From Streptomyces sp. 11x1 (GTDB lineage Bacteria > Actinomycetota > Actinomycetes > Streptomycetales > Streptomycetaceae), in NCBI RefSeq assembly GCF_032598905.1, contig NZ_CP122458.1:6287001-6351000 (forward strand): 64,000 bases of DNA, read 5' to 3'. A program made the translations under genes and the position numbers. Below the pieces are notes generated by a model. It ran no database searches. It had not been told where the DNA came from and saw only the letters and a list, made by a program, of their open reading frames with translations. Shown piece by piece: positions 17,585-26,830 of this stretch. The first letter of the stretch is position 1, and every line of letters begins with the position of its first letter.

Positions 17585-20160
17585 CTGTCATGAAGACCTC
17601 GATGCGCAACTTCTTCGCGCACAAGGGACGCATGGCACTCTCGGCCATCGCGGTCCTGCTGTCGGTGGCGTTCGTGACGGGGACCCTGGTCTTCACCGAC
17701 ACGATGGGCACCACCTTCGACAAGCTTTTCGCGGCCACCTCCTCCGACGTCACGGTCAGCGCCAAGGGCGCCTCGGACAGCGGTGAGACGCAGTCCGGCA
17801 ACGGCAAGCCGCCGGTCATGCCGGCGTCGGTCGTGGACAAGGTGGGCGGCGCGGACGGCGTGAAGTCGGCCGAGGGCACCGTGTTCTCGACCTCGGTGAC
17901 GGTCGTCGACGCCGACAAGGACAACCTCTCGCCCACCAGCGGCGCCCCGACCATCGTCGGCAACTGGAACGCCAACGACGCCCGCACCATGAAGATCGCG
18001 TCCGGCAACGCGCCGCGCGGCCCCGACCAGATCGTGGTCGACGCGGACACCGCCGACAAGCACGACCTGAAGCTCGGCGACGAGATCGGCGTCATCAGCG
18101 CCGTCGGCACGCACGAGGCGAAGGTCTCCGGCATCGCCGAGTTCCAGGTCACCAACCCGGGCGCCGCGATCTTCTACCTCGACACCGAGACCGCGCAGAA
18201 GGCCCTCGTCGGCGAGACCGGCGTCTACACCAACGTCAACATCACCGCGGACACCGGCTTCACGGACGCGCAGGTCAAGAAGAACGTCTCCGCCGAACTC
18301 GGCGGCGCCTACAAGGTGCAGACCGCCAAGGAGATCGCGGACGCCAACGCCAAGGACGTCGGCGAGTTCATGAGCGTGATGAAGTACGCCATGCTCGGCT
18401 TCGCCGGGATCGCCTTCCTGGTCGGCATCTTCCTGATCATCAACACCTTCTCGATGCTGGTCGCCCAGCGGACCCGGGAGATCGGCCTGATGCGGGCCAT
18501 CGGCTCCAGCCGCGGCCAGGTCAACCGGTCGGTCCTCGTCGAGGCCCTGCTCCTGGGCGTGTTCGGCTCGGTCCTCGGTGTGGCCGGCGGGGTCGGCCTC
18601 GCCGTCGGCCTGATGAAGCTGATGAGCGCCACCGGCATGAACCTGTCCACCGACGACCTGACCATCGCCTGGACCACCCCGGCGGTCGGTCTGCTCCTCG
18701 GCATCGTCGTCACCGTCCTCGCCGCCTATGTGCCGGCGCGGCGGGCCGGCAAGGTCTCCCCGATGGCCGCCCTGCGCGACGCCGGCGCCCCGCTGGACGC
18801 CAAGGCGGGTCTCGTCCGGGCCGTGATCGGTCTGCTGCTGACCGGTGCCGGCGGCTACTGCCTCTACCTGGCCTCCGCCGCCGACAAGGCGAGCGAGGGC
18901 TCGATGTGGCTCGGCGGCGGGATCGTCCTGTCCCTCATCGGCTTCGTCGTCATAGGCCCGCTGCTCGCGGGCGCGGTGGTGCGGGTGCTGGGGGCGGTCC
19001 TCCTGCGGGCCTTCGGACCCGTCGGCCGCATGGCCGAGCGCAACGCGCTGCGCAACCCCCGCCGGACGGGCGCGACCGGCGCCGCCCTGATGATCGGTCT
19101 CGCTCTGGTCGCCTGTCTCTCCGTCGTCGGCTCCTCCATGGTGGCCTCGGCCACCGATCAGCTCGACAAGACGGTCGGCACGGACTTCATCATCCAGTCC
19201 GACACCGGTCAGCTGATCACCCCGCAGGCCGTGCAGGCAGCGAAGTCCGCCGAGGGCGTCAAGAGCGTCACCGAGTACAAGTGGACCCAGGCCGACTTCA
19301 CCACCCCCGACGGCAAGACGCTGGAGAAGACGGCGATCACCGCCGCCGACCCGAGCTACGCCACGGACCTCGCCACCGAGGTCGTCGCGGGCAAGCTGGC
19401 CGACGCCTACAGGCCCGACTCGATGTCCGTCCACGAGAAGTTCGCGAAGGACCACGGCGTCGAGCTCGGCTCGAAGATCGCCGTCGACTTCAAGGACGGC
19501 CGCACCGCCGACCTGACCGTCCGCGCCATCACCAGCAGCGACGTCGTCATCGACGCCGGGGCGATGTACACCTCCATCGACACGATGGCGACGTACGTCC
19601 CGGCCGAGAAGATGCCCCTCGACCAGCTGCTCTTCGCCTCGGCGAAGGAGGGCCAGGAGGCGGCCGCGTACAAGTCCCTCAAGGACGCGCTGCACGACTA
19701 CCCGCAGTACGAGGTCCGCGACCAGACGGACTACAAGGAGGCCCTGAAGGGCCAGATCGACCAGCTCCTCAACATGATCTACGGCCTGCTCGCCCTGGCG
19801 ATCATCGTCGCGATCCTGGGAGTGGTGAACACGCTGGCCCTGTCGGTCGTCGAACGGACGAGGGAGATCGGCCTGATGCGGGCGATCGGCCTCTCCCGCC
19901 GCCAGCTGCGCCGCATGATCCGGCTGGAGTCGGTCGTCATCGCCCTCTTCGGCGCGCTCCTCGGCCTGGGGCTCGGCATGGGCTGGGGCGCCACCGCGCA
20001 GCAGCTCCTCGCCCTGGAGGGCCTGAAGGTCCTCGACATCCCGTGGCCGACGATCATCGGGGTCTTCATCGGCTCGGCCTTCGTGGGCCTGTTCGCCGCG
20101 CTGGTCCCGGCGTTCCGGGCGGGCAGGATGAACGTCCTGAACGCCATCGCCACCGAGTAG
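17581..20160 (+). CDS. FtsX-like ABC permease
   Basis: An 859-residue membrane protein of the FtsX/MacB type. It has one N-terminal helix (about 20-42), an extracytoplasmic domain, a three-helix FtsX block (about 265-400), further helices, a second large extracytoplasmic domain, and a final FtsX block (about 730-855). Both FtsX blocks contain the RTREIGLMRAIG motif. The ATG overlaps the ATPase stop (ATGA), so the two form one transporter. The C-terminus PAFRAGRMNVLNAIATE closely matches that of the second permease in this window, pointing to an old duplication. Confidence 0.92.
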   Translation: MTVMKTSMRNFFAHKGRMALSAIAVLLSVAFVTGTLVFTDTMGTTFDKLFAATSSDVTVSAKGASDSGETQSGNGKPPVMPASVVDKVGGADGVKSAEGTVFSTSVTVVDADKDNLSPTSGAPTIVGNWNANDARTMKIASGNAPRGPDQIVVDADTADKHDLKLGDEIGVISAVGTHEAKVSGIAEFQVTNPGAAIFYLDTETAQKALVGETGVYTNVNITADTGFTDAQVKKNVSAELGGAYKVQTAKEIADANAKDVGEFMSVMKYAMLGFAGIAFLVGIFLIINTFSMLVAQRTREIGLMRAIGSSRGQVNRSVLVEALLLGVFGSVLGVAGGVGLAVGLMKLMSATGMNLSTDDLTIAWTTPAVGLLLGIVVTVLAAYVPARRAGKVSPMAALRDAGAPLDAKAGLVRAVIGLLLTGAGGYCLYLASAADKASEGSMWLGGGIVLSLIGFVVIGPLLAGAVVRVLGAVLLRAFGPVGRMAERNALRNPRRTGATGAALMIGLALVACLSVVGSSMVASATDQLDKTVGTDFIIQSDTGQLITPQAVQAAKSAEGVKSVTEYKWTQADFTTPDGKTLEKTAITAADPSYATDLATEVVAGKLADAYRPDSMSVHEKFAKDHGVELGSKIAVDFKDGRTADLTVRAITSSDVVIDAGAMYTSIDTMATYVPAEKMPLDQLLFASAKEGQEAAAYKSLKDALHDYPQYEVRDQTDYKEALKGQIDQLLNMIYGLLALAIIVAILGVVNTLALSVVERTREIGLMRAIGLSRRQLRRMIRLESVVIALFGALLGLGLGMGWGATAQQLLALEGLKVLDIPWPTIIGVFIGSAFVGLFAALVPAFRAGRMNVLNAIATE

Positions 20161-20205
20161 CCACCGGTTGCCACCCGGCACGGGGGAGCGGGGGGAACCG
20201 GGGGA

Positions 20206-20247
20206 GAGCCCGGCGCCCGGAGGCGGAAGCCTCCGGGCGCCGGGCTC
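20206..20247. terminator. Strong hairpin terminator, convergent genes
   Basis: Two perfect 18-base arms (20206-20223 and 20230-20247) enclose a six-base loop. The hairpin sits between the permease and the convergent DUF2079 gene and can serve both. No U-tract follows, which is usual for Streptomyces. Confidence 0.85.
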
Positions 20248-20255
20248 CGTCCGTG

Positions 20256-21728
20256 TCAGGAGGACGGGGGCGTGGTGGCGGGGGACGTGCGCTTCAGGAG
20301 CACGAACCCCTGGATGACGCCCCGCAGGACGTACGTGTCGCGCGGGTGCAGCTGACGGGCGTACGCGGGGACGTCCTTCACCCAGCCCGAGCGGTTGTTG
20401 AAGACGATGTAGTCGGGCGCGAGCCCCTTCGCGCGACCGATCCAGAAGACCCGGCAGCGGGACGTCAGCCGGGCTATCGGGCCGATGTTGGCCTCGACGG
20501 TCGCCCCGTCGGGGATGGTGTCGAGCATCTTGTCGACCGCCCCGACCTCGGCGGGCACCCGATAGGCGTCCGCCTTGGTCAGGCCGCCCAGCGGCAGCGC
20601 GGTCGTCAGCGCGAGCGAGGCCGCGAGGACGGCGGCGGGCAGATGCAGCGCGTACGAGCGCAGCCACGGCCGGGAGCTGCGCCGGGCGGCCGGGAGGGCG
20701 TCGACGAGCGCGAGCGTGATGATCGGCATCAGGACGGCGCTGTAGTGCCAGGCCGTGCCCCAGTAGTTGTCGTCGGAGGAGACGAACCGCCAGCCCAGGG
20801 TGGGCAGGACGGCGAGGAGGAACGGGGAGCGCAGGGCGAGCAGTCCGCTGGTCGGGATCAGCAGCCAGAGAACGGTGCGGATCTTGACGTCGAGGCCGTC
20901 GAGGGGGCCGGAGCCGCCGACCTTGGCCAGGTAGTCGGAGGAGCCGGCGGTGTTGAAGGCCGGGATGAGCAGGGTGAACGTGAGCAGCGTGGCGACCGCG
21001 CCGAACGACGCGACGCCGATGGCGTACGGCACCACGCGGGACGCTCCCTCCCGCCGGGCCCGTAGCGCGACGACCACCGCGATCGCCGCGAGCGTCAGCC
21101 CCTGGTCCTCCTTGACCAGCACCAGCGGCAGGCCCCACAGCAGCGCCGCCCGCCAGCGCCGCCGCAGCAGCGCCTCCAGGGAGAACGCGATCAGCGGGAC
21201 CGCGAAGCAGATCTCGTGGAAGTCGAAGTCCACGGCGTTCTGCAGCCCCCACGACAGCCCGTACGCCACCCCGAGCGCGAGCCCCCGGGCCCGCCCCAGC
21301 ATCCGTGTGGCCGCGCGGGTCACCGGCACCGCCGACAGCGCGAACAGCGCGGCCTGGATCACCAGCAGGGTCACGGGGGACGGGAACACCCGGTAGAACG
21401 GCGCCAGCAGCATGGTGACCGGGCTGAAGTGATCGCCCAGGACGTTGTAGCCCGGCCCCTTCAGCTCGACGATCGGTGCCTGGAGGTGCGCGTACGCCCG
21501 CACGGCCTGCTCGTAGATGCCGAGGTCGTATGAGCGGGTCCCCAGCCGCAGGTACCGCCCGACCGACACCGTCGCGTACGCCGCGAACAGCAGGGCCGCG
21601 AGCACGTACGGCTCCCGGCCCGCGAGGGAGAACCGCCGACCAGGGCCACCGGGCGCGCCCGAAGCCGTGACCGGCGCTGGTATGAGCGCCGACGGATTCG
21701 TGGACGGGGCGCTCGGAACCATGGGCAC
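20256..21728 (-). CDS. DUF2079 polytopic membrane protein
   Basis: A 490-residue membrane protein with about ten hydrophobic segments after a 35-residue Pro/Ala/Ser-rich cytosolic tail. The run DLGIYEQAVRAYAHLQAP followed by LGDHFSPV and DFDFHEICFAVPL is characteristic of DUF2079 proteins. This family is distantly related to GT-C/PMT-type membrane glycosyltransferases and has no established substrate. The start is uncertain: GTG at 21728 or ATG at 21722, with no convincing Shine-Dalgarno before either. The gene is convergent with the FtsX gene and divergent from mfd. Confidence 0.82.
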   Translation of the reverse strand: MPMVPSAPSTNPSALIPAPVTASGAPGGPGRRFSLAGREPYVLAALLFAAYATVSVGRYLRLGTRSYDLGIYEQAVRAYAHLQAPIVELKGPGYNVLGDHFSPVTMLLAPFYRVFPSPVTLLVIQAALFALSAVPVTRAATRMLGRARGLALGVAYGLSWGLQNAVDFDFHEICFAVPLIAFSLEALLRRRWRAALLWGLPLVLVKEDQGLTLAAIAVVVALRARREGASRVVPYAIGVASFGAVATLLTFTLLIPAFNTAGSSDYLAKVGGSGPLDGLDVKIRTVLWLLIPTSGLLALRSPFLLAVLPTLGWRFVSSDDNYWGTAWHYSAVLMPIITLALVDALPAARRSSRPWLRSYALHLPAAVLAASLALTTALPLGGLTKADAYRVPAEVGAVDKMLDTIPDGATVEANIGPIARLTSRCRVFWIGRAKGLAPDYIVFNNRSGWVKDVPAYARQLHPRDTYVLRGVIQGFVLLKRTSPATTPPSS

Positions 21729-21783
21729 TCACGTTCGGGTGGGGGGCAGGGGTGCCCTATGAGGGTAGGCGGCCGCCGATTAC

Positions 21784-21832
21784 AGGGGCGCAGCCCCTGC
21801 TTCTAGGGGCGCGGGGAACTGCGCGATCAACC
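21784..21832. repeat. Dispersed GGGGCGCGGGGAACTGCGCGA repeat
   Basis: One copy of the Streptomyces dispersed intergenic repeat, preceded by a short AGGGGCGCAGCCCCT palindrome. It lies in the 331-base gap upstream of mfd (21729-22059), which otherwise shows no gene. Related copies are at about 911, 49976, 58083, 60645 and 60841. Confidence 0.7.
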
Positions 21833-22059
21833 ACGACGCACCCGCAGGTACGAACGAGCCCTTAGCGCTCCGAGCCGAAGCGGCAGTGCCACCGCGGCGG
21901 GGGCGAGGAAAGTCCTCCGCAACCCCGTCACCGCTCGTCGTACCCTGGACACCCCCGGCCGTTCACACGAGTCCGGGCGTTCGTGTTGCCCCCGGCAGCC
22001 GATCCGCAGCCCAATCCGCCGCCCCACAGCCGAGCCCACCCGGACGGGAAACGCCCCGA

Positions 22060-25000
22060 ATGAGCCTCCACGGTCTGCTAGACGCCGTAGTCAAGGACGC
22101 CCCCCTCGCGGAAGCGATCAGGGCGGCGTCCGACGGCCACCGCACCCACATCGACCTGGTGGGCCCCCCGGCGGCCCGCCCCTTCGCCGTGGCCGCCCTG
22201 GCCCGCGACGCCGGCCGCCCCGTGCTCGCCGTGACGGCGACGGGCCGCGAGGCCGAGGACCTGGCGGCGGCCCTGCGCTCCCTGCTGCCCCCGGACGGCG
22301 TGGTGGAGTACCCGGCCTGGGAGACCCTTCCGCACGAGCGCCTCAGCCCGCGCAGCGACACCGTGGGCCGTCGTCTGGCCGTCCTGCGGCGTCTGACCCA
22401 CCCCCGCCCGGACGACCCGGAGACCGGCCCGGTGTCGGTGGTGGTCGCGCCCATCCGCTCGGTCCTCCAGCCGCAGGTCAAGGGCCTCGGCGACCTGGAG
22501 CCGGTTGCGCTGCGCACGGGCGAGACGGCGGATCTGAACCGTACGGTCGAGGCCCTGGCGGCAGCCGCGTACTCCCGGGTCGAGCTGGTTGAGAAGCGCG
22601 GGGAGTTCGCCGTGCGCGGCGGCATCCTGGACGTCTTCCCGCCCACCGAGGAGCACCCCCTGCGGGTGGAGTTCTGGGGCGACGACGTCGAGGAGATCCG
22701 GTACTTCAAGGTCGCCGACCAGAGATCGCTGGAGGTGGCCGAGCACGGCCTGTGGGCCCCGCCCTGCCGTGAGCTCCTCCTCACGGACGACGTACGCGCC
22801 CGCGCTCGCGACCTCGCCGAGCGCCACCCCGAGCTGGGTGAACTCCTGGGCAAGATCGCCGAGGGCATCGCCGTCGAGGGCATGGAGTCCCTCGCCCCGG
22901 TCCTCGTCGACGACATGGAACTGCTGATCGACGTCCTGCCGAAGGGCGCGATGGCGATCGTGTGCGACCCGGAGCGGGTGCGCACGCGCGCGGCGGACCT
23001 GGTGGCCACCTCGCAGGAGTTCCTCCAGGCGTCCTGGGCGGCCACGGCCGGCGGCGGCGAGGCCCCCATCGACGTCGACGCGGCCTCCCTGTGGTCCATC
23101 GCGGACGTCCGCGACCGGGCCCGTGAGCTGGACATGATGTGGTGGTCGGTGTCGCCGTTCGCCGCCGACGAAGAGCTCGACGCGGACACCCTGAAGCTCG
23201 GCATGCACGCCACCGAGAGCTATCGCGGCGACACCGCGAAGGCGCTCGCCGACACCAAGGGCTGGCTGGCCGACGGCTGGCGCACGGTGTTCGTGACCGA
23301 GGCCCACGGCCCGGCCGCCCGCACGGTGGAGGTGCTCGGCGGCGAGGGCGTCCCGGCCCGGCTGGAGGCCGAGCTGGGGGAGATCTCCCCGTCGGTCGTG
23401 CACGTGGCGTGCGGCTCGATCGAGTACGGCTTCGTCGACCCCGCCCTCAAGCTCGCGGTCCTCACCGAGACCGACCTGTCCGGCCAGAAGGCGGCCGGCA
23501 AGGACGGCGCCCGGATGCCCGCCCGCCGCCGCAAGACCATCGACCCGCTCACCCTGGAGGCGGGCGACTACATCGTCCACGAGCAGCACGGTGTGGGCCG
23601 CTACATCGAGATGGTCCAGCGGACCGTGCAGGGCGCGACCCGCGAGTACCTGGTCGTCGAGTACGCGCCCGCCAAGCGCGGCCAGCCCGGCGACCGCCTC
23701 TACATCCCCACCGACCAGCTGGAGCAGATCACCAAGTACGTCGGTGGAGAGGCGCCCACGCTGCACCGCCTCGGCGGCGCCGACTGGACGAAGACCAAGG
23801 CGCGCGCGAAGAAGGCGGTCAAGGAGATCGCCGCCGACCTCATCAAGCTCTACTCCGCGCGGATGGCGGCGCCCGGTCACGCGTTCGGCGCGGACACGCC
23901 CTGGCAGCGGGAGCTGGAGGACGCCTTCCCGTACGCCGAGACGCCCGACCAGCTGACGACGATCGCCGAGGTCAAGGAGGACATGGAGAAGACGGTCCCG
24001 ATGGACCGCCTGATCTGCGGCGACGTCGGCTACGGCAAGACGGAGATCGCGGTGCGGGCCGCCTTCAAGGCCGTCCAGGACGGCAAGCAGGTGGCTGTCC
24101 TCGTACCCACGACCCTGCTGGTGCAGCAGCACTTCGGCACCTTCAGCGAGCGGTACTCGCAGTTCCCCGTCAACGTCCGGGCCCTGTCCCGCTTCCAGAC
24201 GGACACCGAGGCCAAGGGCACCCTGGAGGGCCTGCGCGAGGGTGCCGTGGACATCGTGATCGGCACCCACCGCCTGTTCTCCTCCGAGACCAAGTTCAAG
24301 GACCTGGGCCTGGTCATCGTCGACGAGGAGCAGCGGTTCGGCGTCGAGCACAAGGAGCAGCTGAAGAAGCTCCGCGCCAACGTCGACGTGCTGACGATGT
24401 CCGCGACCCCGATCCCGCGCACCCTGGAGATGGCGGTCACCGGCATCCGCGAGATGTCGACGATCACCACGCCCCCGGAGGAGCGCCACCCGGTCCTGAC
24501 GTTCGTCGGCCCGTACGAGGAGAAGCAGATCGGTGCGGCGATCCGCCGTGAACTCCTGCGGGAGGGCCAGGTCTTCTACATCCACAACCGGGTGGAGTCC
24601 ATCGACCGGGCGGCGGCCCGGCTGCGGGAGATCGTCCCCGAGGCGCGGATCGCGACCGCCCACGGCCAGATGTCGGAGCAGGCCCTGGAGCAGGTCGTCG
24701 TCGACTTCTGGGAGAAGAAGTTCGACGTCCTCGTCTCCACCACGATCGTGGAGTCGGGCATCGACATCTCCAACGCGAACACGCTGATCGTGGAGCGCGG
24801 GGACACCTTCGGCCTGTCGCAGCTGCACCAGCTGCGCGGCCGCGTCGGCCGGGGCCGCGAGCGCGGTTACGCGTACTTCCTCTACCCGCCGGAGAAGCCG
24901 CTGACCGAGACAGCCCACGAGCGGCTCGCGACCATCGCCCAGCACACGGAGATGGGCGCCGGTATGTACGTGGCGATGAAGGACCTGGAGATCCGCGGCG

Positions 25001-25593
25001 CGGGCAATCTGCTGGGCGGCGAACAGTCCGGCCACATCGCGGGCGTCGGCTTCGACCTGTACGTGCGGATGGTCGGCGAGGCGGTGGCGGACTACCGGCG
25101 GCAGCTGGAGACCGGGGCGATCGAGGAGGAGCCGCCGCTCGAGGTCAAGATCGAGCTGCCGGTCGACGCGCACGTCCCGCACGACTACGCGCCGGGCGAG
25201 CGGCTGCGGCTCCAGGCGTACCGGGCCATCGCCTCGGTCAACACCGAGGCCGACATCGCCGCCGTGCGCGAGGAACTCGTCGACCGGTACGGCAAGTTGC
25301 CCGAGCCGGTGGAGAACCTGTTGCTGGTGGCCGGGCTGCGCATGCTGGCCCGCGCCTGCGGCGTCGGCGAGATCGTCCTCCAGGGCACCAACATCCGCTT
25401 CGCCCCGGTGGAGTTGCGGGAGTCGCAGGAGCTGCGCCTGAAGCGGCTGTACCCGGGCACGGTCATCAAGCCGGCCGCCCACCAGGTACTGGTGCCGCGC
25501 CCGAAGACGGCGAAGGTGGGCGGGAAGCCGCTGGTCGGACGGGAACTGCTGGGCTGGACCGGGGAGTTCCTGGCGTCGATCCTGGGGTCGTAG
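22060..25593 (+). CDS. mfd: Transcription-repair coupling factor Mfd
   Basis: A 1177-residue superfamily 2 translocase that removes stalled RNA polymerase at DNA lesions and recruits UvrA. UvrB-like modules come first (EYPAWETLPHERLSP; RGGILDVFPPTEEHPLRVEFWGD), then the CarD-like polymerase-interaction domain near residue 500 (GDYIVHEQHGVGRYIEM). Walker A GDVGYGKTE starts at residue 654, the DEEQ box is at 755-758, and helicase motifs SATPIPRTLEMA, TIVESGIDI and QLRGRVGRG follow. A TRCF C-terminal domain ends the protein. I chose the ATG at 22060 (MSLHGLL) because it matches family length; the frame is open about 170 bases further upstream, but without homology-like sequence. Confidence 0.97.
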   Translation: MSLHGLLDAVVKDAPLAEAIRAASDGHRTHIDLVGPPAARPFAVAALARDAGRPVLAVTATGREAEDLAAALRSLLPPDGVVEYPAWETLPHERLSPRSDTVGRRLAVLRRLTHPRPDDPETGPVSVVVAPIRSVLQPQVKGLGDLEPVALRTGETADLNRTVEALAAAAYSRVELVEKRGEFAVRGGILDVFPPTEEHPLRVEFWGDDVEEIRYFKVADQRSLEVAEHGLWAPPCRELLLTDDVRARARDLAERHPELGELLGKIAEGIAVEGMESLAPVLVDDMELLIDVLPKGAMAIVCDPERVRTRAADLVATSQEFLQASWAATAGGGEAPIDVDAASLWSIADVRDRARELDMMWWSVSPFAADEELDADTLKLGMHATESYRGDTAKALADTKGWLADGWRTVFVTEAHGPAARTVEVLGGEGVPARLEAELGEISPSVVHVACGSIEYGFVDPALKLAVLTETDLSGQKAAGKDGARMPARRRKTIDPLTLEAGDYIVHEQHGVGRYIEMVQRTVQGATREYLVVEYAPAKRGQPGDRLYIPTDQLEQITKYVGGEAPTLHRLGGADWTKTKARAKKAVKEIAADLIKLYSARMAAPGHAFGADTPWQRELEDAFPYAETPDQLTTIAEVKEDMEKTVPMDRLICGDVGYGKTEIAVRAAFKAVQDGKQVAVLVPTTLLVQQHFGTFSERYSQFPVNVRALSRFQTDTEAKGTLEGLREGAVDIVIGTHRLFSSETKFKDLGLVIVDEEQRFGVEHKEQLKKLRANVDVLTMSATPIPRTLEMAVTGIREMSTITTPPEERHPVLTFVGPYEEKQIGAAIRRELLREGQVFYIHNRVESIDRAAARLREIVPEARIATAHGQMSEQALEQVVVDFWEKKFDVLVSTTIVESGIDISNANTLIVERGDTFGLSQLHQLRGRVGRGRERGYAYFLYPPEKPLTETAHERLATIAQHTEMGAGMYVAMKDLEIRGAGNLLGGEQSGHIAGVGFDLYVRMVGEAVADYRRQLETGAIEEEPPLEVKIELPVDAHVPHDYAPGERLRLQAYRAIASVNTEADIAAVREELVDRYGKLPEPVENLLLVAGLRMLARACGVGEIVLQGTNIRFAPVELRESQELRLKRLYPGTVIKPAAHQVLVPRPKTAKVGGKPLVGRELLGWTGEFLASILGS

Positions 25594-25623
25594 GGGTCGG
25601 TCCTGGGTGTCGTAGGGTTCGTG

Positions 25624-25668
25624 CCCCGTCCCCCCGGCCGGCCGCGGTGTCGGGCCGGGGGGACGGGG
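25624..25668. terminator. Hairpin terminator after mfd
   Basis: Perfect 16-base GC arms (25624-25639 and 25653-25668) enclose a 13-base loop. The hairpin follows the mfd stop by about 30 bases and precedes the split HNH lipoprotein gene. Confidence 0.75.
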
Positions 25669-25717
25669 AACCCTCGCAGGACCGCGTGGGAGCACAGACA
25701 GAGGAAAGGGGTGTCGC

Positions 25718-25953
25718 GTGGTGCGTCTGAGGGGTGGGGTTGCCGCCGTCGCTCTGGTGCTGGTCGCCGCGACCGGCTGCGAACTGGACAACGCGGGTGG
25801 CGCGGCCGGACCGCAGGAGGTTCCCGGCGGGGGCGGTGCCGCGTTCGCCGCGGCGGAGGCGTTGACCGTCAAGGGCCGGGCGCCCAGGACCGGTTACGAC
25901 CGTGACGAGTTCGGCAGCCCCTGGGCCGACACCGACTCCAACAGCTGTGATAC
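25718..25953 (+). pseudogene. HNH-nuclease lipoprotein gene, 5' fragment
   Basis: The start GTG has GAGGAAAGGGG just upstream. A lipoprotein signal ending AATGC (Cys21) follows, then KGRAPRTGYDRDEFG and NSCDTR. These segments match the N-terminal half of the HNH/DUF1524-type lipoprotein encoded at 26040. After CDTR the homology stops; the frame runs on about 26 unrelated residues to a stop at 26032. The matching 3' end of this gene is found 6.5 kb away at about 32440-32628. The catalytic middle portion, about 100 codons, is absent from both pieces. The gene was therefore split by an insertion with loss of its centre. Confidence 0.8.
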
Positions 25954-26039
25954 CCGCGTTATCTCTATGGTTCGGTGGGCGACCGAGACGTTTGTGCAGC
26001 TCATACAGGGGGTGGTGGGCTGTGCTTACTGAGTGGGAC

Positions 26040-26813
26040 ATGAGGCACAGGGGTGCTGGGAGCACGCGCTTCCTTCGCGCCGCAGCGACGGCAGCAGTCG
26101 CCGTACTCCTCGTCTCGGGATGCGAGGGGCTGGACGAGGGCAGTTCCTCGACGGGGTCGGGTCCACCTGCGCCGGATGGGCGAGCGATCAGTCCTCTCAA
26201 GAATCCGGACGGTACGAAGCCGGGACTCGCACCCGTGACCACGGACGCGGACAAAGCCGCCGCCCGAAAGCTCATTGAGGAGCTGGCCACGAAAGGGCGG
26301 GGGCCTAAAACGGGCTACGCGCGGGACAAGTTCGGCTATGCCTGGATGGACACGGCCGACGGAGTGCCGCTCGCTAGGAACGGGTGTGACACGCGGAACG
26401 ATCTCATCCATCGCGATGGCCAGAACCTCCGCCTCCGATCCGGCTCCGACTGTGTGGTCATCGCGATGACGCTGCACGATCCGTACACCGGGACGACCAT
26501 CGAGTGGCGCAAGGCGAAGGCGTCCGAGGTGCAGATAGACCATGTGGTGCCGCTGTCCTACAGCTGGCAGATGGGTTCGTCGCGCTGGCCGGTGAGCAAG
26601 CGCAAGCAGCTCGCGAACGACGTGCTCAATCTGATCCCGGTCGAGGGCCGGGCCAACTCGGCCAAGGGTGATTCCGGACCCGCGACCTGGCTGCCGCCGA
26701 ACAAGCAGATCAGGTGCGCGTACGCGGTCCGGTTCGCCCAGGTCGCCGTCAAGTACGAGATGCCGGTGACGGCCCCGGACAAGCAGATCATGCTGCGCCA
26801 GTGCGGCGGTTGA
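26040..26813 (+). CDS. HNH-endonuclease lipoprotein (DUF1524-like), intact copy
   Basis: A 257-residue lipoprotein. The signal peptide ends with lipobox LVSGC (Cys28). An acidic linker and the conserved KGRGPKTGYARDKFGYAW and NGCDTRNDLI segments follow. The HNH core IDHVVPLSYSW has Asp167-His168. The second half is NDVLNLIPVEGRANSAKGD...ATWLPPNK. Family members are secreted or surface-anchored nucleases of unproven biological role. It lies just inside the left edge of the insertion that destroyed the resident homologue, so the cassette may have carried its own copy. A GTG at 26022 with AGGGGG upstream is an alternative start adding six residues. Confidence 0.85.
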   Translation: MRHRGAGSTRFLRAAATAAVAVLLVSGCEGLDEGSSSTGSGPPAPDGRAISPLKNPDGTKPGLAPVTTDADKAAARKLIEELATKGRGPKTGYARDKFGYAWMDTADGVPLARNGCDTRNDLIHRDGQNLRLRSGSDCVVIAMTLHDPYTGTTIEWRKAKASEVQIDHVVPLSYSWQMGSSRWPVSKRKQLANDVLNLIPVEGRANSAKGDSGPATWLPPNKQIRCAYAVRFAQVAVKYEMPVTAPDKQIMLRQCGG

Positions 26814-26830
26814 CGAGCAGCACGGGTATC

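Noticed and set aside
17032..21732. Minus-strand open frame of over 1500 codons
   Set aside because: It runs antisense to the ABC operon and through the DUF2079 gene in another frame; no recognisable protein.
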